Source: Clostridia bacterium | GTDB lineage: Bacteria; Bacillota; Clostridia; Lachnospirales; Lachnospiraceae | Direction: 5' to 3' | DNA length: 64,000 nt | Assembly: GCA_910576325.1 (NCBI GenBank) | Contig: CAJTIM010000012.1 | Location: 59,119-123,118 of the forward strand | Part shown: piece after piece, positions 26,790 to 35,240 of the stretch | How the letters are laid out: each line of letters begins with the position of its first letter | Position numbering within the stretch: position 1 is the stretch's first letter | Notes under the pieces: generated by a model | Seen by the model: only the letters and a program-made list of their open reading frames with translations | What the model was told of the DNA's origin: nothing | The model's database searches: none | Made by a program: the position numbers and the translations under genes

Positions 26790-26894
26790 TTTTGCTGCCT
26801 CCTTTCAACTTGAGAATAGCAGTATTATTTCCGTAAAAACACGACGTAAAGCGAGAAAAATTATATTTTTGCTGTTAGACGTCCTTGTCGGTTT

Positions 26895-27035
26895 AGAAAA
26901 GGTCCTGCCAAATTGATATTTTTCAATTTGGTAAGACCTTTTATTGGCTTTGAATCATTATATACCGGATAACAGCCGGCGCACTTTAAAACATCACTTT
27001 TTTGTTAGTGTTATTCTATAATTAGAGTCACCCGG
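26895..27035. repeat. Dispersed intergenic repeat, copy A, with bidirectional terminator
   Basis: A hairpin with arms AAAAGGTCCTGCCAAATTG (26897-26915) and its near-complement at 26924-26942 ends in T-runs on both strands. It is followed by a tail with ATACCGGATAACAGCCGGCG and CACTTT that recurs at 29561-29680 with about 80% identity by eye. The hairpin alone recurs at 38994-39041. It acts as terminator for the gene ending at 27101. It fills the 311-nt gap together with the A/T-rich XRE upstream region. Confidence 0.7.
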
Positions 27036-27100
27036 TTCGTTATCAGAAGTGATGAGCAAATCATTTTCCCAAAAACAAACAGGGTAATCACTCAATCAAA

Positions 27101-27538
27101 TCAATCCTTAAAAGCAAAAAGATAAGCATAGATGCTTTCTTCGCATCCCTCTTCATATCTTTTCAAGCATCTGATAACAGGCCAGATAACAATCCCATTG
27201 CTTAATTTAACAGAAATATTTATTTCTCCTTGTGGATCGCTGTCATCCGTAATCCATTCCCCTCCGTACAATTTAATAGCCGTTTCACCAATATATGAAG
27301 CCAGACTAAATAAAATCATACCGCGATTTTTTGAGAGCAGCTCTGTTTCGGAACTCTGTTCATCAAAAAATTTGTCAATTTCTTTCATGCTTTCTAAAGA
27401 ATGGTCAGCTTTATAGCCAGACGAATTTAGTGCTTTTGTTACCCAGTCTGAAGCCAGATGAATATCTTCTTCAAGCGTATTGCTGCTTTTTTTCTTGTTT
27501 CCATTCTCTTTCTTCAAAATTTTATTGAGAAACCGCAT
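27101..27538 (-). CDS. Hypothetical protein, 145 aa
   Basis: A small acidic cytoplasmic protein starting at ATG 27538 behind AGGGTGG; seven more codons are open upstream. The N-terminus is basic (FLNKILKKENGNKKKSS), the body alpha/beta with a central segment FSLASYIGETAIKLYGGEW. That 'SLASYIGE...GGEW' pattern resembles small immunity-type or DUF proteins of Firmicutes that are often next to secreted toxins, but no toxin is visible here. Family not recognised. Confidence 0.6.
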   Translation of the reverse strand: MRFLNKILKKENGNKKKSSNTLEEDIHLASDWVTKALNSSGYKADHSLESMKEIDKFFDEQSSETELLSKNRGMILFSLASYIGETAIKLYGGEWITDDSDPQGEINISVKLSNGIVIWPVIRCLKRYEEGCEESIYAYLFAFKD

Positions 27539-27603
27539 ATTAACCACCCTAATTGCCATTTATTTTTCTGTTGTGCCGCTCTCCGGCAAAGTTCAACCGG
27601 AAT

Positions 27604-27855
27604 TTATACACCAAATCCATTTGTTAATCCAATAAAAACTAAAACCATTCCCGCTATTCGTATTCCCTTTTTCGCTTTTTCTTGTTCTAAAGAAGTTATG
27701 TTTTTAGGATATACCGGGTTAATGAAAAAAATAAGACCTGTAAAAGCCCATGCAAGATTGTAATACATATCCTTATTAAACCATAAGGAACTTATAAATC
27801 CCACAATAACTAAAATTATAGTAACGATTATTTGTGTTCGAAAGGTTAATCTCAT
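27604..27855 (-). CDS. Small membrane protein, 83 aa
   Basis: Starts at ATG 27855, 7 nt after GGAGGT. Two to three hydrophobic helices (about 8-27, 33-48 and 61-80) separated by a positively charged loop (PKNITSLEQEKAKKG). No recognised family. It lies 65 nt upstream of the 145-aa gene in the same direction and could be cotranscribed with it. Confidence 0.6.
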   Translation of the reverse strand: MRLTFRTQIIVTIILVIVGFISSLWFNKDMYYNLAWAFTGLIFFINPVYPKNITSLEQEKAKKGIRIAGMVLVFIGLTNGFGV

Positions 27856-28058
27856 TTTCATCACCTCCACAAGCAAGTTTTTCATTAATAGAATCTAAGG
27901 TCTTTAATTTTCGCAAATAATATAAACCCCTGTTTTCTTCATTCGCTTGTCCTCATTACATTTTTGCACTTCTAAAGCCTTATAAAACGAGCATTTCACG
28001 CACCCTAAAGCGTAACAATACAGCATATACATTTCATTAAGAAATGCCGGAACAGGTG

Positions 28059-28475
28059 TCACCTGCCCCTATGCTTTTCTTTCCTTTTATGCTGTTTCAG
28101 TTCAAACTGCCGCCGTTTCTCTGCTTCACATTGTTCTCGGCTCACAATCTTGCGTTCAGTTTTCAACTGCTCCTGTTGTAATTTCAAAGCCTGTTGCGAT
28201 TTTGTTCCTATCCCGATATTCTGTACTTGCTTTCTTACTTCACGTTGTACCCGTTTAGGATTACGCCCTGTTGCTTTTACATCAGTTGCCACAGCCGGAC
28301 TAAATCGCAGTCGATAGTAATTTTTCAGAATGAAATCAAATATTTCATAGTCTTTGGGTTCTGCACCAAATGTAACTTTACACACAGATAATTTACCCTC
28401 TGATATTCGTTCAAAAACGCCTACCCAAAATTGTTCCTCAAAAAATACTGTCAATTTTCCCGATACTTTGTCCAT
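28059..28475 (-). CDS. yjdF: YjdF-family protein (DUF2992)
   Basis: A 138-aa protein with the YjdF pattern: N-terminal KLTVFFEEQFWVGVFER, then VTFGAEPKDYEIFDFIL, and a highly charged basic C-terminal helix (KTERKIVSREQCEAEKRR to the end). Its function is not established; expression of yjdF genes in Firmicutes is governed by the yjdF riboswitch, which responds to azaaromatic compounds, so a role in tolerance to such compounds has been proposed. The matching RNA leader is present directly upstream. The ATG follows TAAGGAGGAATTGTC. Confidence 0.92.
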   Translation of the reverse strand: MDKVSGKLTVFFEEQFWVGVFERISEGKLSVCKVTFGAEPKDYEIFDFILKNYYRLRFSPAVATDVKATGRNPKRVQREVRKQVQNIGIGTKSQQALKLQQEQLKTERKIVSREQCEAEKRRQFELKQHKRKEKHRGR

Positions 28476-28504
28476 GACAATTCCTCCTTAAAATGGTTGT
28501 AATA

Positions 28505-28602
28505 AACAAAGAACGGACGACCCTAAGGAGGGAGGGCTACTTACACCAAAATGGTGCGACTGGACTACCTACCAGTTCTGCAAGATTACCTTGCGTTGTG
28601 TT
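28505..28602 (-). ncRNA. yjdF riboswitch (azaaromatic-sensing RNA)
   Basis: The leader of yjdF on the minus strand contains the typical conserved blocks: ACAACGCAAGGTAATCTTGC, then CAGAACTGGTAGGTAGTCCAG, the CACCATTTTGGTG hairpin, and AGTAGCCCTCCCTCC with GGGTCGTCCGTTCTTTG. The AGGAGG ribosome site of yjdF lies about 20 nt after the 3' end, which suggests control of translation. Recognised by motif and by gene context; no covariance-model search was run. Confidence 0.85.
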
Positions 28603-28660
28603 TTTATCTTTGCTCCTACTATATATTACCACATAACCGCTTATTTTGCATCAAAAAGTA

Positions 28661-28686
28661 GCAGTTTGCTTAATAGTGTGAACTGC
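28661..28686 (-). terminator. Terminator of the 28776-29402 methyltransferase
   Basis: On the minus strand GCAGTT pairs with AACTGC around a loop, followed by TACTTTTTG. It separates the methyltransferase gene from the yjdF leader. Confidence 0.65.
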
Positions 28687-28775
28687 CACATTACCACATT
28701 TTCTTTATCCTAATTAACTCACGTGCTACCAGCACCATGTTCAAATCATTACTAAAGAAAAATATTCTGCCTTTC

Positions 28776-29402
28776 TTACAGACGAAAATTTGATGCTAAT
28801 TTTTCAGCTTTCAGAAACACCCCTTTTCCTTTTCTATAAATCTGCACTGTTTTAAATCCACAACTGTAAAAAATTTCCTCTAGTTCCTTTTTGCTGTATA
28901 TTCTTACATCTCCGCTTTTTGAAAAGGGAAACCAAAATTTATTTGCTATAAATCTGACTATTGCTCCAAAATTGGGATCAGCTATATACACTGCACCGTT
29001 TTTCTTTAAAACTCTTTTACATTCATTTACGAAACCTTGCGGATTGTCAAAATGATGGAACGCACAACAGACAGTTATAATATCAACACTTTCGTTGCTC
29101 CATTCAAGCGGATAGCACGGTTTTACCTCAAAACTCATATTAGGGTATCGCATCTTTGCAGAACAAATCATGTTCTCAGATATATCTATTCCATTTGCTT
29201 GGATTTTTGCTTTTTTCGATAATTCCCGCAGCAGAGTTCCATTTCCGCATGCAACATCAAGGACAACATTACCCTCATGCAAATCTATAGTATTAGATAG
29301 TTCCATAATGTGAAATCTTGTATATTGTCCTTCCCTTGACGCATCATATTCAGATGCTATTTTATTGTATGCAATTCTTGATTCTTCTGTTTTCTTATTC
29401 AC
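28776..29402 (-). CDS. Class I SAM-dependent methyltransferase
   Basis: A 208-aa methyltransferase of the UbiE/Methyltransf_11 type. Motif I VVLDVACGNGTLLREL, acidic strand 2 ANGIDISENM, post-motif ITVCCAFHHFDNP and CKRVLKKNGAVYIADP are all clear. The start is GTG 29402, preceded by AGGAG. Substrate unknown. It stands alone between the guaA terminator and yjdF. Confidence 0.88.
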   Translation of the reverse strand: MNKKTEESRIAYNKIASEYDASREGQYTRFHIMELSNTIDLHEGNVVLDVACGNGTLLRELSKKAKIQANGIDISENMICSAKMRYPNMSFEVKPCYPLEWSNESVDIITVCCAFHHFDNPQGFVNECKRVLKKNGAVYIADPNFGAIVRFIANKFWFPFSKSGDVRIYSKKELEEIFYSCGFKTVQIYRKGKGVFLKAEKLASNFRL

Positions 29403-29560
29403 GCTATTTCTTCGCTCCTGATTTCTCCATTTGATTATACTATTTCTATTCTCTGTTTGCCATTATAACATATGGGCATAGCAACCACTAAAAGAAGAAA
29501 GACCAAGATCGCTTGCAGGTCTCCTTTGCCTGTTCTGGCTCTTTAGTTTCCTCCACCAAA

Positions 29561-29757
29561 GAAAAAGGACCTGCCAAATTGATATTTCCCAATTCGGCAA
29601 GACCTTTTACTGACTTTAATCTCCTATATACCTGATAACCGCCGGCGCACTTTGGATAATTCCTTTTTTTCCAGTGTTATCATTTTGTTATCAAATAGAA
29701 CCTTTAATCCTCAAAAATCCTTTATTTCTGCCTGTTCCAGCATTTCTTTCCTTATTC
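29561..29757. repeat. Dispersed intergenic repeat, copy B (longest), with guaA terminator
   Basis: Begins with a terminator hairpin (arms at 29563-29581 and 29590-29608, T-run on the minus strand), continues with the ATACCTGATAACCGCCGGCG tail shared with copy A, and ends with about 75 nt (29683-29757) that recur at 42656-42733 at over 90% identity by eye. The last 6 nt of the shared part are the final bases of guaA. It serves as the guaA terminator and fills the 349-nt gap. Confidence 0.7.
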
Positions 29758-31044
29758 AAATTCAATAGTCGCCGGCGGCTTCGGACTCATATCATAGCAA
29801 ACGCGGTTCACATGCTCCACCTCCGCCAAGATCCGATTAGTAATCCGCTCCAACACCTCCCAATCCACCTTCTCGATAGAAGCCGTCATAGCGTCAATGG
29901 TATTGATCGCCCGGATAATCACCATATACTCAAACACCCTTGCATGATTCTTCATTCCCACAGACTTAAAGTCCGGCACCACCGTAAAGTATTGCCACAC
30001 CTTCTTATCCAGACCAGCCTTGGCAAATTCTTCCCGAAGAATAGCATCCGACTCCCTAACAGCCTCCAGACGCTCCCTGGTAATCGCACCCAGGCATCTC
30101 ACGCCCAGCCCCGGCCCCGGGAACGGCTGACGATACACCATCTCATGAGGAAGCCCAAGCTCCACGCCGCATGCCCGCACCTCATCCTTAAATAACTGCT
30201 TCAAAGGCTCTACCAGCTCAAACTTCAAATCCTCCGGCAGTCCGCCCACATTGTGATGAGACTTTACCATTTTCGCTGTCTTAGTACCGCTCTCAATAAT
30301 ATCGGGATAAATAGTCCCCTGTCCAAGAAAATCAATTCCCTCAAGCTTCCTTGCCTCTTCCTCAAACACGCGGATAAATTCACCGCCAATGATTTTCCGC
30401 TTCTGCTCCGGGTCCGCTACCTGTTCCAGCTTACTGAGAAATCGCTCGGACGCATCCACATAAACCAAATTGGCATGAAGCTCATCCCGAAATACCTTTA
30501 CCACACTCTCCGACTCATTTTTGCGCATCAGTCCATGATTTACATGAACACAGACCAGCTGCTGTCCAATGGCCTTGATCAGCATAGCGGCCACCACAGA
30601 GGAATCCACACCGCCGGACAGAGCCAGAAGCACCTTCCTGTCCCCAACCTGCTCACGAATGAGTTCCAACTGATCCTCAATAAAATTCTTCATATTCCAG
30701 TTTGCTTCCGCCTTGCAATCCTCAAATACGAATTTCTTCAATTCCTCCCGGCCCGGAAGCTTGTCAAACTGCTTCTCACATTTTGACTGAGGATAATCCA
30801 CAGAAATCATAGGATATCCCAATGCATAAAGCTCCTCGCTAATCTCCACGGCCTGTCCATCCACGACGCGGTTCTCACCGCCGTTTAAAACAATACCCTT
30901 CACATTATCAAATGCTTTCAGCTCCTCCGCTGTAATATCATGAGGATGAATCTCACTGTATACGCCAAGATCACGAATTTCACGGGCAATTACCGTATTC
31001 TGTGTACTGCCCAAATCCAGAATTACAATTAAGTCCTGCTTCAT
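29752..31044 (-). CDS. guaA: GMP synthase with intact ATP-pyrophosphatase but degenerate glutaminase domain
   Basis: A 430-aa GMP synthase that aminates XMP. The synthetase half is complete: PP-loop LSGGVDSS (142-149), SHHNVGGLP, the RQPFPGPGLGVR dimer/XMP motif and the C-terminal ATIEFE. The N-terminal class I glutaminase begins normally (LIVILDLGSTQ, LNGGEN) but is only about 110 aa instead of about 200. The nucleophile motif (normally GICYG) reads MISVDYPQ without Cys, and the segment with catalytic His and Glu is gone. It would have to use free ammonia or ammonia from another subunit. The frame is continuous, so this is not a frameshift. It may be a second, specialised copy. ATG 31044 follows AAGGAG. 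Confidence 0.88.
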   Translation of the reverse strand: MKQDLIVILDLGSTQNTVIAREIRDLGVYSEIHPHDITAEELKAFDNVKGIVLNGGENRVVDGQAVEISEELYALGYPMISVDYPQSKCEKQFDKLPGREELKKFVFEDCKAEANWNMKNFIEDQLELIREQVGDRKVLLALSGGVDSSVVAAMLIKAIGQQLVCVHVNHGLMRKNESESVVKVFRDELHANLVYVDASERFLSKLEQVADPEQKRKIIGGEFIRVFEEEARKLEGIDFLGQGTIYPDIIESGTKTAKMVKSHHNVGGLPEDLKFELVEPLKQLFKDEVRACGVELGLPHEMVYRQPFPGPGLGVRCLGAITRERLEAVRESDAILREEFAKAGLDKKVWQYFTVVPDFKSVGMKNHARVFEYMVIIRAINTIDAMTASIEKVDWEVLERITNRILAEVEHVNRVCYDMSPKPPATIEFE

Positions 31045-31161
31045 GGGAAATAGTCTCCTTATCTTTTTTGTAAATAATCAATTTTACCGGCTTTATTATA
31101 GCAGACAGAAGGGCGGCTTGTATAGCATTTCTTAACAAATCAACCCTGATGTTACGCCAGA

Positions 31162-31336
31162 GTTACTTTTCACACCCACGCCAATCACTCCGCTGATTGG
31201 CGTGAAGCCGATACAGTTATGGGGCCGAAGGGACTGCCCCTCGCCGATGGCGACTTTAAATGGGCAGTCCCTGTTACAATTCGCACCCTTATCAAATAAA
31301 AACTTTTCAAAAACTGGCGTGGGTGTGAATTGTAAC
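31162..31336. repeat. Palindromic multi-hairpin element (MITE/REP-like)
   Basis: A 22-nt inverted pair (GTTACTTTTCACACCCACGC CA at 31162-31183; complement at 31315-31336, two mismatches) encloses a perfect 10-bp hairpin (ACGCCAATCA ... TGATTGGCGT, 31178-31203), a 10-bp inverted pair GGGACTGCCC/GGGCAGTCCC (31230-31239, 31262-31271) and a further GTTACAATTCGCACCC at 31273. No transposase is present. It occupies most of the 333-nt gap between guaA and recQ. A short frame through it (31132-31356) has no ribosome site and looks accidental. Confidence 0.6.
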
Positions 31337-31377
31337 ACGCCAGATTCTCTTTTCATCCTTGAAACGCTTTAAATACC

Positions 31378-33825
31378 TCATACAATTAAACCGTTCTTCT
31401 TTAACCTTGCCCTGACAGCCCCGCTCGTCCTGCCATGCTCTCTGGCAATCTCCGCAATTTTCATGCCCGACAGGTATTCCGTTGACAGCCTTTCATCCTC
31501 TTCCCCGCTCCAGGCTGTTCCAACATTCGGCTGCTTTTTGGCAATATTCCCTTTTTCTTCCTCAACGCCTTCCTCCCGCGGTCCGGTAAATGCCTGCACA
31601 ATCATTCTCTGAACCGCCTCCGGATACATAAGCAGCTGATAATGATAGCCTGTGGCCCCCACTTTGTCCACGAGCTTAATTCCCGCCTTTGCTCCCTCTT
31701 CCGTTGGAACCTTAACCACTTTACCCTCCTGCTCATCTTCCGCTGTCAGTCCGGCAAGCACAAGCTGATCCCAGATTACGGCTACGGTAACCTTTTTTAC
31801 GTTTTCCGCACTGCAAATGCTGTTTAAACGTTCCTTCATATCACTTATATAACAATACTCCGTATAGGAAAACGCTTCCCCATCCTGCGGGTTTAAATAA
31901 AACTCTCCCTTTTTTCTCCTCTGCTTCTTCTCCGAAGCCTCTGGTTCCGCCTCCGTCTCATCCTCTATTTTTGTACTGATAACGGCCCCCGAGTTATCTG
32001 CGATAAATTCCCCAATCTCATCCAGAAACCGCTGACCATATTTTTGAAATTTATTTTCCGCCACACCGGACACTGTGAGCATCTCCTGCTTGTCCCTGGG
32101 TATCTTGGCGCACATATCAATCAGGGTCTTGTCATTAAAAATAATATACGGCGGCATCCCCTCTTCCCTGGCTATCACCAGCCGAAGACCCCGGAGCTTC
32201 TCAAACAGCCGGTAGCCTGCGCTTGTAAGAACATCTGTGCTTCGCTTCTTTCCGCCTTTGATTTTTGTCTGCCCTTCCTTTTCCTCAAAGGTTCTGATGA
32301 CAACATGCGTGTCCTCATTTTTAAGTCTTGCAATATTGCCCATCCGCAGAACACTGTATTCCCCGTCTGTCTGAATAATGTATTCCTCCAAAATCATCTG
32401 ATCGATCAGCAGACGTACCTCCCGCTCGCTTCGGTGTGAAAGCGCACCGTAGGATTTATAAGCCGTGGCTCCTATCTCTCTTAACCGCGCCCTGTTCGCT
32501 CCCAGCAAGGTGCCGGTTACAATGCTCTGCCCGTATCTCCCTTTTGTCTCCGCCAGACAATTAATCACCCATTTCGCATCTGCCGTCATATCCACAGCCG
32601 TGTACTCCCGATGGCAGTTTCCGCAATTGTCACAGGGCGTATTCATTTTCTCCCCGAAATAGGTAAGAATATACTGTCTCAAACAGGAGGTAGACTTGCA
32701 ATAGCCCTCCATCAGCCGCAGCCTCTGGGCATCCCTCTGACGGATCAGCTCCATATCCTCCGCATCCGAGCCTTCCAATTCCTTCTTCTCCAGAAGGAAC
32801 TTATTGATCATCACATCCTGTGGGGAAAACAGAAGAATACACTGGGAATTTTCACCGTCACGGCCCGCACGCCCGGCCTCCTGGTAGTAATTTTCCATGC
32901 TCTGAGGCATGTTGTAATGAATCACAAATCTGACATTTGACTTATCAATTCCCATACCGAAGGCATTTGTGGCTACGATAATCGGCGTTCTGTCATAGAT
33001 GAAATCATCCTGGTTTTTCTTGCGCGTCTCATTGTCAATTCCCGCGTGATACCTGGTCACCGCCACGCCCTGTTTAAACAGATTTTCATACAGCGTATCC
33101 ACATTCTTCCTGGTTGCGCAGTAAATGATTCCGCTCTCGTCCCGGTGCTTTTCTATGTAGTCCGTCACAAAGGCATCCTTGTGTTTTCCGGAAATATGTT
33201 CTACACGGTAATAGAGATTTTCTCTGTCAAAGCCTGTGACAACGATGTTCGGCTCCTGCAGCTTCAGAATACATTCAATGTCAGTCTTAACCTCCTCCGT
33301 CGCCGTTGCGGTAAATGCGCTTACAATCGGCCGCTCGGGAAGGCGCTCAATAAAGTCGACTATCTTTAAATAGCTTGGCCGGAAATCCTGTCCCCACTGA
33401 GAGATACAGTGTGCCTCGTCAACCGTTATCATGGAAATAGAGGCGCCTTGCGCAAAGTCCAGAAATCCGGCGCTTTCCAGTCTTTCAGGGGCCACATAGA
33501 TGATTTTATACGTTCCCCCGGCAGCCATATGAAGCGCCTTTGAAATCTGCACTTCCGTCAAAGAGGAATTAATAAAGGCGGCGTGAATCCCGGCTTCATT
33601 CAGTGATTTTACTTGATCCTGCATCAACGAAATGAGGGGCGAAATCACCAGCGTAATGCCCGGCAGAAGCAGAGCCGGAACCTGATAGCAGATAGACTTT
33701 CCGGCGCCGGTAGGCATCACGGCCAGAGCGTCCCTTCCTTCCAAAATGGATTGGATAATGTCCTCCTGTCCGCTTCGAAAGGAATCATAACCAAAATAGG
33801 TTTTTAAAATACTTGACGGGTTCAC
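31378..33825 (-). CDS. recQ: ATP-dependent DNA helicase RecQ with C-terminal extension
   Basis: An 815-aa helicase. Core: GYDSFRSGQEDIIQ (Q-type motif), P-loop MPTGAGKS, DEAHCISQWGQDFRP, SAFTATAT, and motif VI YYQEAGRAGRDG. The RecQ-C zinc site is seen as CLRQY and CDNCGNC, followed by the winged helix. The HRDC domain is about residues 530-600. The last 200 residues are an extension ending in a short helix-turn-helix-like repeat (KIAEIAREHGRTSGAVRARL), common in clostridial long RecQ. It unwinds DNA in recombination repair. The start is GTG 33825 with GGAGGGAG upstream, overlapping the preceding stop by 4 nt. Confidence 0.94.
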   Translation of the reverse strand: MNPSSILKTYFGYDSFRSGQEDIIQSILEGRDALAVMPTGAGKSICYQVPALLLPGITLVISPLISLMQDQVKSLNEAGIHAAFINSSLTEVQISKALHMAAGGTYKIIYVAPERLESAGFLDFAQGASISMITVDEAHCISQWGQDFRPSYLKIVDFIERLPERPIVSAFTATATEEVKTDIECILKLQEPNIVVTGFDRENLYYRVEHISGKHKDAFVTDYIEKHRDESGIIYCATRKNVDTLYENLFKQGVAVTRYHAGIDNETRKKNQDDFIYDRTPIIVATNAFGMGIDKSNVRFVIHYNMPQSMENYYQEAGRAGRDGENSQCILLFSPQDVMINKFLLEKKELEGSDAEDMELIRQRDAQRLRLMEGYCKSTSCLRQYILTYFGEKMNTPCDNCGNCHREYTAVDMTADAKWVINCLAETKGRYGQSIVTGTLLGANRARLREIGATAYKSYGALSHRSEREVRLLIDQMILEEYIIQTDGEYSVLRMGNIARLKNEDTHVVIRTFEEKEGQTKIKGGKKRSTDVLTSAGYRLFEKLRGLRLVIAREEGMPPYIIFNDKTLIDMCAKIPRDKQEMLTVSGVAENKFQKYGQRFLDEIGEFIADNSGAVISTKIEDETEAEPEASEKKQRRKKGEFYLNPQDGEAFSYTEYCYISDMKERLNSICSAENVKKVTVAVIWDQLVLAGLTAEDEQEGKVVKVPTEEGAKAGIKLVDKVGATGYHYQLLMYPEAVQRMIVQAFTGPREEGVEEEKGNIAKKQPNVGTAWSGEEDERLSTEYLSGMKIAEIAREHGRTSGAVRARLKKNGLIV

Positions 33826-35177
33826 TTCGGCTCTCCCTCCTTTTTCAGCTCCTCAAACATCTCCTTCACCGACGGCGCATTCTTTGTCAGACGCTTAATG
33901 CTTAAATCCTCGGCCTTATTGTTGGCCAGACGAAGATTATTTTCTGAGGAAAGAAGGGCCTCTTTTGTTTTTTGCAGATGGGAGATGGTTTTGTCTATCT
34001 CTTCAATGGCTGTCTTAAATTTTTCGCTGGCTATCCGGTAGTTTCTGGCAAAGCCTTCCTTGAATGTGTTCATATTTTCTTCAAAATGAAGAATGTCCAC
34101 CTGCTGATGCCTTGCAAGCTCCAGCTCCTGACGGTATTTCAGAGAGTTCAGCGCCGCGTTGCGCAGCAGGGTAATCATGGGAATGAAAAATTGAGGACGG
34201 ATGACATACATTTTTTCATATTTGTAGGAGACGTCCACAATGCCGTTGTTATAAAGCTCGTTGTCAATCTCAAGGAGGGAAACAAGAACCGCATATTCAC
34301 ATTTTTTCTCGCGCCTGTCCTTGTCAAGCTCTTTTAGAAAATCTTCATTTTTATGCTTGGTGGCAGTCTCGTCCATTTCATTCTTCATCTCGAACATAAT
34401 GGAGATAAATTCCGTTCCGTCCACACATTCCCGGAATATAAAGTCGCCCTTGCTGCCCGTCCGGGCATCGTTGTCCTTTTCAAAGTAAGCGGTGGGAAAT
34501 GCGGTCATACGTAGGGCATTGAACTGATTCAGGCAATGCTGCTCCAGGCTTTCGCCTATCATTTTCGTGGACTGCCGGGCCTTGAAATCCTTGTAATACT
34601 CGATCTGCTCGTCCTTTTGCTTAAGCTTGTCCTCGTATTCCTTCTGTAATGCCTGTTCTTTTAGCTCGCGCTCGGTATCCTTGTTTGACAGCTTGCTTTT
34701 CAGCTCTATGATTTCCGTTGATCTTTGGGTAAGCTCTTTTTCTTTTTCCTGGAGGGCTTCCGAGACAGCAAGCCTCTTTTCGGTTTCGCTGTTGTGAAGC
34801 TTTGCTCTTAGCTCCTCTATCGTTCGAGCCTTTTCCGCAAGCTCGCCGTTTTTTGCTTCCAGGGCTTTTTCTCTTTCCTTATCTTTCTCATTGACGGCTT
34901 CGCTTATGGCAAGCTTTTTCTCGGTTTCGCTGCCGGAAATCTGAGCCTTTAGCTGTTGGATGAAGCTTTCTTTTTCAGACAGCGCTTTTTCATATTCTTC
35001 CTTCTGCCTCATTCCGGCAAGCTCCAATTCGCTTTCCTTCTTTTCTGCAAAATCTTTTTCCCGCTGTTTCAGCGCTTTCTCAAATTCCTTATCACGAATC
35101 TGCCGTACTATCTGTGCGTAGCCGGATTCGTCTAACGCAAATATCTCTCCGCAATTGGGGCATTTGATTTCCTGCAT
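33822..35177 (-). CDS. DUF2130 protein (zinc-finger, coiled coil, nuclease-like C-terminus)
   Basis: A 451-aa protein. The N-terminus IKCPNCGEIFALDESGY is a CxxC zinc-ribbon half, residues about 25-200 are a long charged coiled coil (many EK repeats), and residues about 220-400 are the DUF2130 domain (TGSKGDFIFRE then ISIMFEMKNEMDETATKHKN), whose D-E-K pattern resembles a PD-(D/E)XK fold. Function is unknown; the gene overlaps recQ by 4 nt, which hints at a shared DNA-repair or recombination role. The length is normal for the family. Confidence 0.88.
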   Translation of the reverse strand: MQEIKCPNCGEIFALDESGYAQIVRQIRDKEFEKALKQREKDFAEKKESELELAGMRQKEEYEKALSEKESFIQQLKAQISGSETEKKLAISEAVNEKDKEREKALEAKNGELAEKARTIEELRAKLHNSETEKRLAVSEALQEKEKELTQRSTEIIELKSKLSNKDTERELKEQALQKEYEDKLKQKDEQIEYYKDFKARQSTKMIGESLEQHCLNQFNALRMTAFPTAYFEKDNDARTGSKGDFIFRECVDGTEFISIMFEMKNEMDETATKHKNEDFLKELDKDRREKKCEYAVLVSLLEIDNELYNNGIVDVSYKYEKMYVIRPQFFIPMITLLRNAALNSLKYRQELELARHQQVDILHFEENMNTFKEGFARNYRIASEKFKTAIEEIDKTISHLQKTKEALLSSENNLRLANNKAEDLSIKRLTKNAPSVKEMFEELKKEGEPK

Positions 35178-35240
35178 GATTTTTTGTCCTTTCTATTTTG
35201 TATTGCTTATTTCGGCAGCCCGGAGCCTGGAGGCTTCATG

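Noticed and set aside
29752..31044. Short GuaA glutaminase domain as a sequencing frameshift
   Set aside because: The frame is continuous through the shortened region, and both sides align with the family in one frame. A frameshift would break it.
31132..31356. A 74-codon minus-strand frame between guaA and recQ
   Set aside because: It runs through the palindromic element, without ribosome site, and its repeats explain the apparent protein pattern.
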